A program made the translations under genes and the position numbers. This document shows positions 11,289-23,200 of a DNA stretch of 64,000 nucleotides, piece after piece. Source of the DNA: Ianthella basta (taxonomy: Eukaryota; Porifera; Demospongiae; Verongiida; Ianthellidae); assembly GCA_964019415.1 (NCBI GenBank), contig OZ025877.1, positions 440,001-504,000 of the forward strand, in the 5' to 3' direction. Within the stretch, counting starts at the first letter, position 1, and each line of letters starts with the position of its first letter. The notes beneath the pieces were generated by a model that was given only the letters and a program-made list of their open reading frames with translations, searched no databases and had not been told where the DNA came from.

Positions 11289-11914
11289 ACACACCATGTC
11301 ACAGAGTTAGCACACAGAAGAAGCTGCTAGCTACAACAGTGCTAGACGGGTGCACCTGGGTACAGACTGCCTTGTACATGTGGTGATATCACATAGCTAC
11401 AGCTGACACTCTCTTTACCTTTAGCTAGCTGTGTGTGTATGAATGTCAACAGGAGGCCAAGTTGCCACTCTACAGATGTACAGGTCACACCACTTAAGGC
11501 TAGGGACCCTAACCACACTAACACAGCTAGCTACACACCTAGCTAACATGAAGATCAGACCATGGTGCTTCTCCTAACACCGTTCCACGTATCGAACCTT
11601 CCCGCGTGGACAGTCCGCACAATAGAATGTACACACAAAAATGGGATTGTGCGGCCTATAGCCAGCTAGCTGTGTGAAACCTACAGATGGTCTAACTCAC
11701 TTGTGGTAGATGGTGGAGAATTGTTGAGCTCTCGTGATGAGAGGGCCTCGCTTTCTTCAGGTACATCGTCCGAGGTCCCATCTCCTACTCGTCGTCGGTT
11801 CCTTCTTGTCAGCGCACGAAAGGCCTTGCGTAGACAACTCGCCATCTGCTCGGACGACACTCAGCCCTCCTTCGACTACATTTTTAAATTTTGCGACTCA
11901 AGGGATCCGCCCCA

Positions 11915-11922
11915 TGACGTCA
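11915..11922. promoter_or_regulatory. CRE site TGACGTCA upstream of kinase copy A
   Basis: A perfect CREB/ATF palindrome lies 70 bp upstream of the kinase ATG at 11845. The matching positions in copy B and in a nearby partial duplicate (about 53305 and 53675) are degenerate (ACGCCATC, GCGTCATC). Function is inferred from motif and position only. Confidence 0.42.
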
Positions 11923-12494
11923 TTCTGAAAAATGGAGGAACTGCAGGGATGCCTAGCTAGCTGTGGCTCTCCTCACGCAAGCCCCTCTGTGTAGTTGGAG
12001 CAACTGATGGCGCTGTAGAAGGCTGTGGATATAGCCATGTGTTACCCCTAGCTACGTGTCTCCTCCCCTCGTTGGCTGTGTCTAGCTCAAAGTATGGAAG
12101 TCACAGATGAGGCAGGAGCGAAGAGTTCCAGAGACTCAGAGACTAGCTAGCTAATCAACGGTAGGGGCATCCTCCACACACGCAGCAACCATTCCTGTAA
12201 TCAAGAACTCATAAAATGTTATCTTCTGGCTACCTTTACACCATCGATACTACACTATGCTTACCCCTCTGTACCACCTACTGCTTGTCTCTCCACCAAG
12301 ACACCCAGTAGCTATCAGTGCTGTGTTTAGAAATTCTTAACATAACTGATGAGAGAGACCGTCATTGGGATTGACTGAACCTGCTGTCCCACAACCACCT
12401 GCTCATGAACTGTATACTAGCAATACATTATTGTCAGTTGTTGTGTCAGCCATATTGCAGCCCATGTGTCCTTGACTTACCACCCCACACACAG

Positions 12495-12616
12495 CCACTG
12501 TCCGTATGGCTGGTGCAATGGAGAAGAGTAGTGATGGGATGAAGGCCATGCAGAGTCTGATGAAGGTGGGGGAGGTGCGGGAGACAATGATGGCACTCTC
12601 CAAAGAGATGAGCAAG
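12495..12616 (+). CDS. CHMP3: CHMP3 (ESCRT-III) single internal exon
   Basis: A 122-bp exon runs between CACACAG and a GTGGGA donor. It encodes TVRMAGAMEKSSDGMKAMQS and continues with LMKVGEVRETMMALSKEMSK. This matches the central region of CHMP3/Vps24, which is likewise a run of MAGs/KAMQSL/RELSKEM motifs in helix 3 and its linker. CHMP3 polymerises with other ESCRT-III subunits in endosomal budding and membrane scission. No other CHMP3 exons are visible within 2 kb on either side, so it is either an isolated exon carried in with this block or part of a gene with very long, satellite-filled introns. The downstream intron would run into the 29-bp array. Confidence 0.62.
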
Positions 12617-12724
12617 GTGGGACTGGTGTGAAGGCTGTTGCTTCATCTCATGTAGGTATAGCTTCATCTTGTATACTTGTTGCATCATCTCATGTATGTA
12701 TTGCTTCATCTTGTGTACTGTACT

Positions 12725-12743
12725 TGTGTGTGTGTGTGTGTGT

Positions 12744-12780
<37 letters not shown>

Positions 12781-12805
12781 CGTGTGTGTGTGTGTGTGTG
12801 TGTGT
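12725..12805. repeat. (TG)n microsatellite
   Basis: A TG tract with TATG and GCGTGCG interruptions, just downstream of the CHMP3-like exon. Confidence 0.95.
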
Positions 12806-13169
12806 ATGCATACATTCCTACCACTCACACACTGTACGCCTTCTAGTACTACACAGTACACATTGTGGGACTGGCAGTCTGACTGTCATTGAATATAGCA
12901 GTAAGGATGGTTCTCTTCCCTTCCCTCTTACAGTGACTGGTCATATGGTCCTATCCTGACAACACTCCTCCATATGAACAACAGCCCTTGACTAGAGGAG
13001 ACATCTTCCAAAGACCAAGGTAAAAGTGAGTCAGTTGACACAAGAGTGCCACACACAAACACACTTTGACATGCAGACACACACACCATGTGTTTACTGT
13101 ACTTTTGGGTTAGTTGTCCCGACTGGATGGGTGCAATCAGTTATCGGTTATCAATTATTGACCTCGACG

Positions 13170-13403
13170 TCATTTTGGCAAGACCTTTAGTATACCCAGC
13201 TCTGTTGGTGGACGGTGTACAGGAGATGTAGGGTATGTGGTGAAGCGGGCGACTGGAATCATCGACTGGTTGTGTGCTTTGATAGTTTTCTCAGTGGTCT
13301 GGAATGCAGGTTTCAGAAAATTGTTGCACGAGATCGGTACAAGTCTGTGTAGCCCCCGCACTGTCTGTTCACTTATCATGGAGGCGTATAGAGACCTATA
13401 CAC
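13170..13403 (-). CDS. Small ORF, unknown, possibly mitochondrial-type N-terminus
   Basis: A 77-codon frame starting MYRSLYASM. It is basic, with Arg/Ser/Thr-rich residues and few acids (RFTTYPTSPVHRPPTELG), which would suit a mitochondrial presequence or a small matrix/inner-membrane protein. It could also be the first exon of a longer gene. I do not recognise a family. It stands in the copy-A-only block, so there is no paralogue in the window to compare. A chance frame cannot be excluded. Confidence 0.25.
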   Translation of the reverse strand: MYRSLYASMISEQTVRGLHRLVPISCNNFLKPAFQTTEKTIKAHNQSMIPVARFTTYPTSPVHRPPTELGILKVLPK

Positions 13404-13964
13404 ATTTCACTTCACATGCACACATGTAATCATCTACTTCACTGAACCTTACTGAATCTTATCTAATTAGTTCCTCACTTTTATTTTGTCATTGCATTGC
13501 ACATGTGTGTGCCTATACTGCTGTACTTGTCTGAATGGTTATGAAATCATCTACTTCACACACACATTGTATGAAACACACAAACATGCTGGACACAATA
13601 AGGCTTGTTTGCACTAGAGTAAAGTGGGTCAAAAGTGGTTTAATTAATCCATTTCTTCCCCAGTGACACGTACATTCACATACAAATAATTATGTAAATG
13701 GCTTATAGCAGTCGCAGTGGATTAGCCTTGAACGTGAGCATTCTTCAAGTGTGACACAATCATACTCGAGGTGTATTCTCCATAGGCAAAAGTATTGCTG
13801 AATGACAACAGAGGTATGACATTCCCATAACCAGATTATAGCATTATAACTGACATTGGATTGGTTCATTCAGTGTGAACAGTTCTGTACACACTCAACC
13901 CACGCACGTACATACATGCACACGCACACACAGGTGCACACACGCACACACACACCACACACAC

Positions 13965-13980
13965 ACACAGGTGCACACAT

Positions 13981-14056
<76 letters not shown>

Positions 14057-14071
14057 ACACACACACACACT
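13965..14071. repeat. (CA)n microsatellite, interrupted
   Basis: CA tract broken by ACC and GTGC steps, about 200 bp before the 29-bp satellite begins. GGTGCACACA-type spacers recur on its left side. Confidence 0.93.
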
Positions 14072-14274
14072 GCCAGTTGTACACTGCTGCAGTCAGTGAA
14101 CTAACAAAATGGCCCCTTTGACTGAGTTCCATTCCTAATGCACTGCACTGCTCACTAGTGTGTGAGCTGCAGTCTGTGCTGTGTCATGACAAGTGTCACT
14201 TGTGGAGTCACAGTGCCACACTAAGCTGGGCTACTGTAAGTGACAGCTAAAACTGTTTGGAGCTGTGTGTGCTC

Positions 14275-17200
14275 TTGTATGCCCTACAGTAGCTGCCACT
14301 GTATTGTATGCCCTACGGTAGCTGCCACTGTATTGTATGCCCTACAGTAGCTGCCACTGTATTGTATGCCCTACAGTAGCTGCCACTGTATTGTATGCCC
14401 TACAGTAGCTGCCAGTGTATTGTATGCCCTACAGTAGCTGGCACTGTATTGTATGCCCTATAGTAGCCGCCACTGTATTGTATGCCCTACAGTAGCCGGC
14501 ACTGTATTGTATGCCCTACAGTAGCTGCCACTGTATTGTATGCCCTACGGTAGCTGCCACTGTATTGTATGCCCTATGGTAGCTGCCACTGTATTGTATG
14601 CCCTACAGTAGCCGCCACTGTATTGTATGCCCTACAGTAGCTCCACTGTATTGTATGCCCTACGGTAGCTGGCACTGTATTGTATGCCCTACAGTAGCCG
14701 CCACTGTATTGTATGCCCTACAGTAGCTGCCACTGTATTGTATGCCCTACGGTAGCTGCCACTGTATTGTATGCCCTAAAGTAGCCGCCACTGTATTGTA
14801 TGACCTACAGTAGCTGCCACTGTATTGTATGCCCTACGGTAGCTGGCACTGTATTGTACACCCTACGGTAGCTGGCACTGTATTGTATGCCCTACGGTAG
14901 CTGGCACTGTATTGTATGCCCTACAGTAGCTGCCACTGTATTGTATGCCCTACAGTAGCTGGCACTGTATTGTATGCCCTACAGTAGCTGGCACTGTATT
15001 GTATGCCCTACAGTAGCTGCCACTGTATTGTATGCCCTACAGTAGCTGCCACTGTATTGTATGCCCTACAGTAGCCGCCACTGTATTGTATGCCCTACGG
15101 TAGCCGCCACTGTATTGTATGCCCTACAGTAGCTGCCACTGTATTGTATGCCCTACAGTAGCTGGCACTGTATTGTATGCCCTACAGTAGCTGCCACTGT
15201 ATTGTATGCCCTACGGTAGCTGCCACTGTATTGTATGCCCTACGGTAGCTGCCACTGTATTGTATGCCCTACAGTAGCTGACACTGTATTGTATGCCCTA
15301 CAGTAGCTGCCACTGTATTGTATGCCCTACAGTAGCTGCCACTGTATTGTATGCCCTACAGTAGCTGCCACTGTATTGTATGCCCTACAGTAGCCGCCAC
15401 TGTATTGTATGCCCTACAGTAGCTGCCACTGTATTGTATGCCCTACAGTAGCTGCCACTGTATTGTATGCCCTACAGTAGCTGCCACTGTATTGTATGCC
15501 CTACAGTAGCTGCCACTGTATTGTATGCCCTACAGTAGCTGCCACTGTATTGTATGCCCTACAGTAGCTGCCACTGTACGTATTGTATGCCCTACGGTAG
15601 CCTCCACTGTATTTATGCCCTACAGTAGCTGGCACTGTATTGTATGCCCTACAGTAGCTGGCACTGTATTGTATGCCCTACAGTAGCTGGCACTGTATTG
15701 TATGCCCTACAGTAGCTGCCACTGTATTGTATGCCCTACAGTAGCTGGCACTGTATTGTATGCCCTACAGTAGCTGGCACTGTATTGTATGCCCTACAGT
15801 AGCCGCCACTGTATTGTATGCCCTACAGTAGCTGGCACTGTATTGTATGCCCTACAGTAGCTGCCACTGTATTGTATGCCCTACAGTAGCCGGCACTGTA
15901 TTGTATGCCCTACAGTAGCTGGCACTGTATTGTATGCCCTACGGTAGCTGACACTGTATTGTATGCCCTACAGTAGCTGCCACTGTATTGTATGCCCTAC
16001 AGTAGCTGACACTGTATTGTATGCCCTACAGTAGCTGCCACTGTATTGTATGCCCTACAGTAGCTGCCACAGTATTGTATGCCCTACGGTAGCTGCCACT
16101 GTATTGTATGCCCTACAGTAGCTGCCACTGTATTGTATGCCCTACAGTAGCTGCCACTGTATTGTATGCCCTACAGTAGCTGGCACTGTATTGTATGCCC
16201 TACAGTAGCTGGCACTGTATTGTATGCCCTACAGTAGCTGGCACTGTATTGTATGCCCTACGGTAGCTGGCACTGTATTGTATGCCCTACGGTAGCTGGC
16301 ACTGTATTGTATGCCCTACAGTAGCTGGCACTGTATTGTATGCCCTACAGTAGCTGCCACTGTATTGTATGCCCTACGGTAGCCGCCACTGTATTGTATG
16401 CCCTACAGTAGCTGCCACTGTATTGTATGCCCTACAGTAGCTGCCACTGTATTGTATGCCCTACAGTAGCTGCCACTGTATTGTATGCCCTACAGTAGCT
16501 GGCACTGTATTGTATGCCCTACAGTAGCTGGCACTGTATTGTATGCCCTACAGTAGCCGGCACTGTATTGTATGCCCTACAGTAGCTGACACTGTATTGT
16601 ATGCCCTACAGTAGCTGCCACTGTATTGTATGCCCTACAGTAGCTGGCACTGTATTGTATGCCCTACAGTAGCTGGCACTGTATTGTATGCCCTACAGTA
16701 GCTGGCACTGTATTGTATGCCCTACGGTAGCTGGCACTGTATTGTATGCCCTACGGTAGCTGCCACTGTATTGTATGCCCTACAGTAGCTGCCACTGTAT
16801 TGTATGCCCTACGGTAGCTGCCACTGTATTGTATGCCCTACAGTAGCTGCCACTGTATTGTATGCCCTACAGTAGCTGGCACTGTATTGTATGCCCTACA
16901 GTAGCTGCCACTGTATTGTATGCCCTACAGTAGCTGCCACTGTATTGTATGCCCTACAGTAGCTGGCACTGTATTGTATGCCCTACAGTAGCTGGCACTG
17001 TATTGTATGCCCTACAGTAGCTGCCACTGTATTGTATGCCCTACAGTAGCTGGCACTGTATTGTATGCCCTACAGTAGCTGGCACTGTATTGTATGCCCT
17101 ACAGTAGCTGGCACTGTATTGTATGCCCTACAGTAGCTGGCACTGTATTGTATGCCCTACAGTAGCTGGCACTGTATTGTATACCCTACGGTAGCTGGCA

Positions 17201-20200
17201 CTGTATTGTATGCCCTACAGTAGCTGCCACTGTATTGTATGCCCTACAGTAGCTGGCACTGTATTGTATACCCTACGGTAGCTGGCACTGTATTGTATGC
17301 CCTACAGTAGCTGCCACTGTATTGTATGCCCTACAGTAGCTGGCACTGTATTGTATGCCCTACAGTAGCTGGCACTGTATTGTATGCCCTACAGTAGCTG
17401 CCACTGTATTGTATGTCCTACGGTAGCTGCCACTGTATTGTATGCCCTACGGTAGCTGCCACTGTATTGTATGTCCTACAGTAGCTGGCACTGTATTGTA
17501 TGCCCTACAGTAGCTGCCACTGTATTGTATGCCCTACAGTAGCTGCCACTGTATTGTATGCCCTACAGTAGCTGGCACTGTATTGTATGCCCTACAGTAG
17601 CTGGCACTGTATTGTATGCCCTACAGTAGCCGCCACTGTATTGTATGCCCTACAGTAGCTGGCACTGTATTGTATGCCCTACAGTAGCTGCCACTGTATT
17701 GTATGCCCTACAGTAGCTGACACTGTATTGTATACCCTACAGTAGCTGGCACTGTATTGTATACCCTACAGTAGCTGCCACTGTATTGTATGCCCTACAG
17801 TAGCTGGCACTGTATTGTATGCCCTACAGTAGCTGCCACTGTATTGTATGCCCTACGGTAGCTGCCACTGTATTGTATACCCTACAGTAGCTGCCACTGT
17901 ATTGTATGCCCTACAGTAGCTGGCACTGTATTGTATACCCTACAGTAGCTGCCACTGTATTGTATGCCCTACAGTAGCTGGCACTGTATTGTATGCCCTA
18001 CAGTAGCTGACACTGTATTGTATACCCTACAGTAGCTGGCACTGTATTGTATGCCCTACAGTAGCTGCCACTGTATTGTATGCCCTACAGTAGCTGGCAC
18101 TGTATTGTATGCCCTACAGTAGCCGCCACTGTATTGTATGCCCTACAGTAGCTGGCACTGTATTGTATGCCCTACAGTAGCTGGCACTGTATTGTATGCC
18201 CTACAGTAGCTGGCACTGTATTGTATGCCCTACAGTAGCTGGCACTGTATTGTATGCCCTACAGTAGCTGGCACTGTATTGTATGCCCTACAGTAGCTGA
18301 CACTGTATTGTATACCCTACAGTAGCTGGCACTGTATTGTATGCCCTACAGTAGCCGCCACTGTATTGTATGCCCTACAGTAGCTGGCACTGTATTGTAT
18401 GCCCTACAGTAGCTGCCACTGTATTGTATGCCCTACAGTAGCTGCCACTGTATTGTATGCCCTACGGTAGCTGCCACTGTATTGTATGCCCTACAGTAGC
18501 TGCCACTGTATTGTATGCCCTACAGTAGCTGCCACTGTATTGTATACCCTACAGTAGCTGCCACTGTATTGTATGCCCTACAGTAGCTGCCACTGTATTG
18601 TATGCCCTACAGTAGCTGGCACTGTATTGTATGCCCTACAGTAGCTGGCACTGTATTGTATGCCCTACAGTAGCTGGCACTGTATTGTATGCCCTACAGT
18701 AGCTGCCACTGTATTGTATGCCCTACAGTAGCCGCCACTGTATTGTATGCCCTACAGTAGCTGGCACTGTATTGTATGCCCTACAGTAGCTGGCACTGTA
18801 TTGTATGCCCTACAGTAGCTGCCACTGTATTGTATGCCCTACGGTAGCTGCCACTGTATTGTATGCCCTACAGTAGCCGCCACTGTATTGTATGCCCTAC
18901 AGTAGCCGCCACTGTATTGTATGCCCTACAGTAGCTGCCACTGTATTGTATGCCCTACAGTAGCTGCCACTGTATTGTATGCCCTACAGTAGCTGACACT
19001 GTATTGTATACCCTACAGTAGCTGGCACTGTATTGTATACCCTACAGTAGCTGCCACTGTATTGTATGCCCTACAGTAGCTGGCACTGTATTGTATGCCC
19101 TACAGTAGCTGCCACTGTATTGTATGCCCTACGGTAGCTGCCACTGTATTGTATACCCTACAGTAGCTGCCACTGTATTGTATGCCCTACAGTAGCTGGC
19201 ACTGTATTGTATACCCTACAGTAGCTGGCACTGTATTGTATGCCCTACAGTAGCTGGCACTGTATTGTATACCCTACAGTAGCTGGCACTGTATTGTATA
19301 CCCTACAGTAGCTGCCACTGTATTGTATGCCCTACAGTAGCTGGCACTGTATTGTATACCCTACAGTAGCTGGCACTGTATTGTATACCCTACAGTAGCT
19401 GGCACTGTATTGTATACCCTACAGTAGCTGGCACTGTATTGTATACCCTACAGTAGCTGGCACTGTATTGTATACCCTACAGTAGCTGCCACTGTATTGT
19501 ATGCCCTACAGTAGCTGGCACTGTATTGTATGCCCTACAGTAGCTGCCACTGTATTGTATGCCCTACGGTAGCTGCCACTGTATTGTATACCCTACAGTA
19601 GCTGCCACTGTATTGTATGCCCTACAGTAGCTGGCACTGTATTGTATACCCTACAGTAGCTGCCACTGTATTGTATGCCCTACAGTAGCTGGCACTGTAT
19701 TGTATGCCCTACAGTAGCTGACACTGTATTGTATACCCTACAGTAGCTGGCACTGTATTGTATGCCCTACAGTAGCTGCCACTGTATTGTATGCCCTACA
19801 GTAGCTGGCACTGTATTGTATGCCCTACAGTAGCCGCCACTGTATTGTATGCCCTACAGTAGCTGGCACTGTATTGTATGCCCTACAGTAGCTGGCACTG
19901 TATTGTATGCCCTACAGTAGCTGGCACTGTATTGTATGCCCTACAGTAGCTGGCACTGTATTGTATGCCCTACAGTAGATGGCACTGTATTGTATGCCCT
20001 ACAGTAGCTGACACTGTATTGTATACCCTACAGTAGCTGGCACTGTATTGTATGCCCTACAGTAGCCGCCACTGTATTGTATGCCCTACAGTAGCTGGCA
20101 CTGTATTGTATGCCCTACAGTAGCTGCCACTGTATTGTATGCCCTACAGTAGCTGCCACTGTATTGTATGCCCTACGGTAGCTGCCACTGTATTGTATGC

Positions 20201-23200
20201 CCTACAGTAGCTGCCACTGTATTGTATGCCCTACAGTAGCTGCCACTGTATTGTATACCCTACAGTAGCTGCCACTGTATTGTATGCCCTACAGTAGCTG
20301 CCACTGTATTGTATGCCCTACAGTAGCTGGCACTGTATTGTATGCCCTACAGTAGCTGGCACTGTATTGTATGCCCTACAGTAGCTGGCACTGTATTGTA
20401 TGCCCTACAGTAGCCGCCACTGTATTGTATGCCCTACAGTAGCTGCCACTGTATTGTATGCCCTACAGTAGCCGCCACTGTATTGTATGCCCTACAGTAG
20501 CCGCCACTGTATTGTATGCCCTACAGTAGCTGCCACTGTATTGTATGCCCTACGGTAGCTGCCACTGTATTGTATGCCCTACAGTAGCCGCCACTGTATT
20601 GTATGCCCTACAGTAGCCGCCACTGTATTGTATGCCCTACAGTAGCTGCCACTGTATTGTATGCCCTACAGTAGCTGCCACTGTATTGTATGCCCTACAG
20701 TAGCTGCCACTGTATTGTATGCCCTACAGTAGCTGACACTGTATTGTATACCCTACAGTAGCTGGCACTGTATTGTATACCCTACAGTAGCTGCCACTGT
20801 ATTGTATGCCCTACAGTAGCTGGCACTGTATTGTATGCCCTACAGTAGCTGGCACTGTATTGTATGCCCTACGGTAGCTGCCACTGTATTGTATACCCTA
20901 CAGTAGCTGCCACTGTATTGTATGCCCTACAGTAGCTGGCACTGTATTGTATACCCTACAGTAGCTGGCACTGTATTGTATGCCCTACAGTAGCTGGCAC
21001 TGTATTGTATACCCTACAGTAGCTGGCACTGTATTGTATACCCTACAGTAGCTGCCACTGTATTGTATGCCCTACAGTAGCTGGCACTGTATTGTATACC
21101 CTACAGTAGCTGCCACTGTATTGTATACCCTACAGTAGCTGGCACTGTATTGTATACCCTACAGTAGCTGGCACTGTATTGTATACCCTACAGTAGCTGG
21201 CACTGTATTGTATACCCTACAGTAGCTGCCACTGTATTGTATGCCCTACAGTAGCTGCCACTGTATTGTATGCCCTACAGTAGCTGGCACTGTATTGTAT
21301 GCCCTACAGTAGCTGGCACTGTATTGTATGCCCTACAGTAGCTGGCACTGTATTGTATGCCCTACAGTAGCTGGCACTGTATTGTATGCCCTACAGTAGC
21401 TGCCACTGTATTGTATGCCCTACAGTAGCTGCCACTGTATTGTATGCCCTACAGTAGCTGACACTGTATTGTATGCCCTACAGTAGCTGACACTGTATTG
21501 TATGCCCTACAGTAGCTGCCACTGTATTGTATGCCCTACAGTAGCTGACACTGTATTGTATGCCCTACAGTAGCTGCCACTGTATTGTATGCCCTACAGT
21601 AGCTGACACTGTATTGTATGCCCTACAGTAGCTGCCACTGTATTGTATGCCCTACAGTAGCTGCCACTGTATTGTATGCCCTACAGTAGCTGACACTGTA
21701 TTGTATGCCCTACAGTAGCTGCCACTGTATTGTATGCCCTACAGTAGCTGCCACTGTATTGTATGCCCTACAGTAGCTGGCACTGTATTGTATACCCTAC
21801 AGTAGCTGGCACTGTATTGTATGCCCTACGGTAGCTGGCACTGTATTGTATACCCTACAGTAGCTGGCACTGTATTGTATACCCTACAGTAGCTGGCACT
21901 GTATTGTATACCCTACAGTAGCTGGCACTGTATTGTATACCCTACAGTGGCTGCCACTGTATTGTATGCCCTACAGTAGCTGGCACTGTATTGTATACCC
22001 TACGGTAGCTGGCACTGTATTGTATGCCCTACAGTGGCTGCCACTGTATTGTATGCCCTACAGTAGCTGGCACTGTATTGTATGCCCTACGGTAGCTGGC
22101 ACTGTATTGTATGCCCTACAGTAGCTGGCACTGTATTGTATACCCTACAGTAGCTGGCACTGTATTGTATACCCTACAGTAGCTGGCACTGTATTGTATA
22201 CCCTACAGTGGCTGCCACTGTATTGTATGCCCTACAGTAGCTGGCACTGTATTGTATACCCTACAGTAGCTGGCACTGTATTGTATGCCCTACAGTAGCT
22301 GCCACTGTATTGTATGCCCTACAGTAGCTGACACTGTATTGTATGCCCTACAGTAGCTGCCACTGTATTGTATGCCCTACAGTAGCTGGCACTGTATTGT
22401 ATGCCCTACAGTAGCTGGCACTGTATTGTATGCCCTACAGTAGCTGCCACTGTATTGTATGCCCTACAGTAGCTGGCACTGTATTGTATGCCCTACAGTA
22501 GCTGGCACTGTATTGTATGCCCTACGGTAGCTGCCACTGTATTGTATACCCTACAGTAGCTGGCACTGTATTGTATGCCCTACAGTAGCTGCCACTGTAT
22601 TGTATGCCCTACAGTAGCTGGCACTGTATTGTATGCCCTACAGTAGCTGCCACTGTATTGTATGCCCTACAGTAGCTGGCACTGTATTGTATGCCCTACA
22701 GTAGCCGGCACTGTATTGTATGCCCTACAGTAGCTGCCACTGTATTGTATGCCCTACAGTAGCTGCCACTGTATTGTATGCCCTACAGTAGCTGCCACTG
22801 TATTGTATGCCCTACAGTAGCTGGCACTGTATTGTATGCCCTACAGTAGCTGGCACTGTATTGTATGCCCTACAGTAGCTGGCACTGTATTGTATGCCCT
22901 ACAGTAGCTGGCACTGTATTGTATACCCTACAGTAGCTGGCACTGTATTGTATGCCCTACAGTAGCTGCCACTGTATTGTATGCCCTACGGTAGCTGGCA
23001 CTGTATTGTATGCCCTACAGTAGCTGGCACTGTATTGTATGCCCTACAGTAGCTGGCACTGTATTGTATGCCCTACAGTAGCTGGCACTGTATTGTATGC
23101 CCTACAGTAGCTGGCACTGTATTGTATGCCCTACAGTAGCTGGCACTGTATTGTATGCCCTACAGTAGCTGGCACTGTATTGTATGCCCTACAGTAGCTG

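Larger units (their letters stand above)
11961..14274. other. Copy-A-only block
   Basis: No match to copy B was seen for this stretch. It holds a CHMP3-like exon, a TG tract (12725-12805), a possible small ORF (13170-13403) and a CA-rich tract before the satellite. Otherwise it looks non-coding. Confidence 0.5.

Noticed and set aside
21933-22124. 63-aa ORF in the satellite (also 31296-31541)
   Set aside because: A chance frame. 29-bp units rotate the frame every unit and nothing conserves the product.
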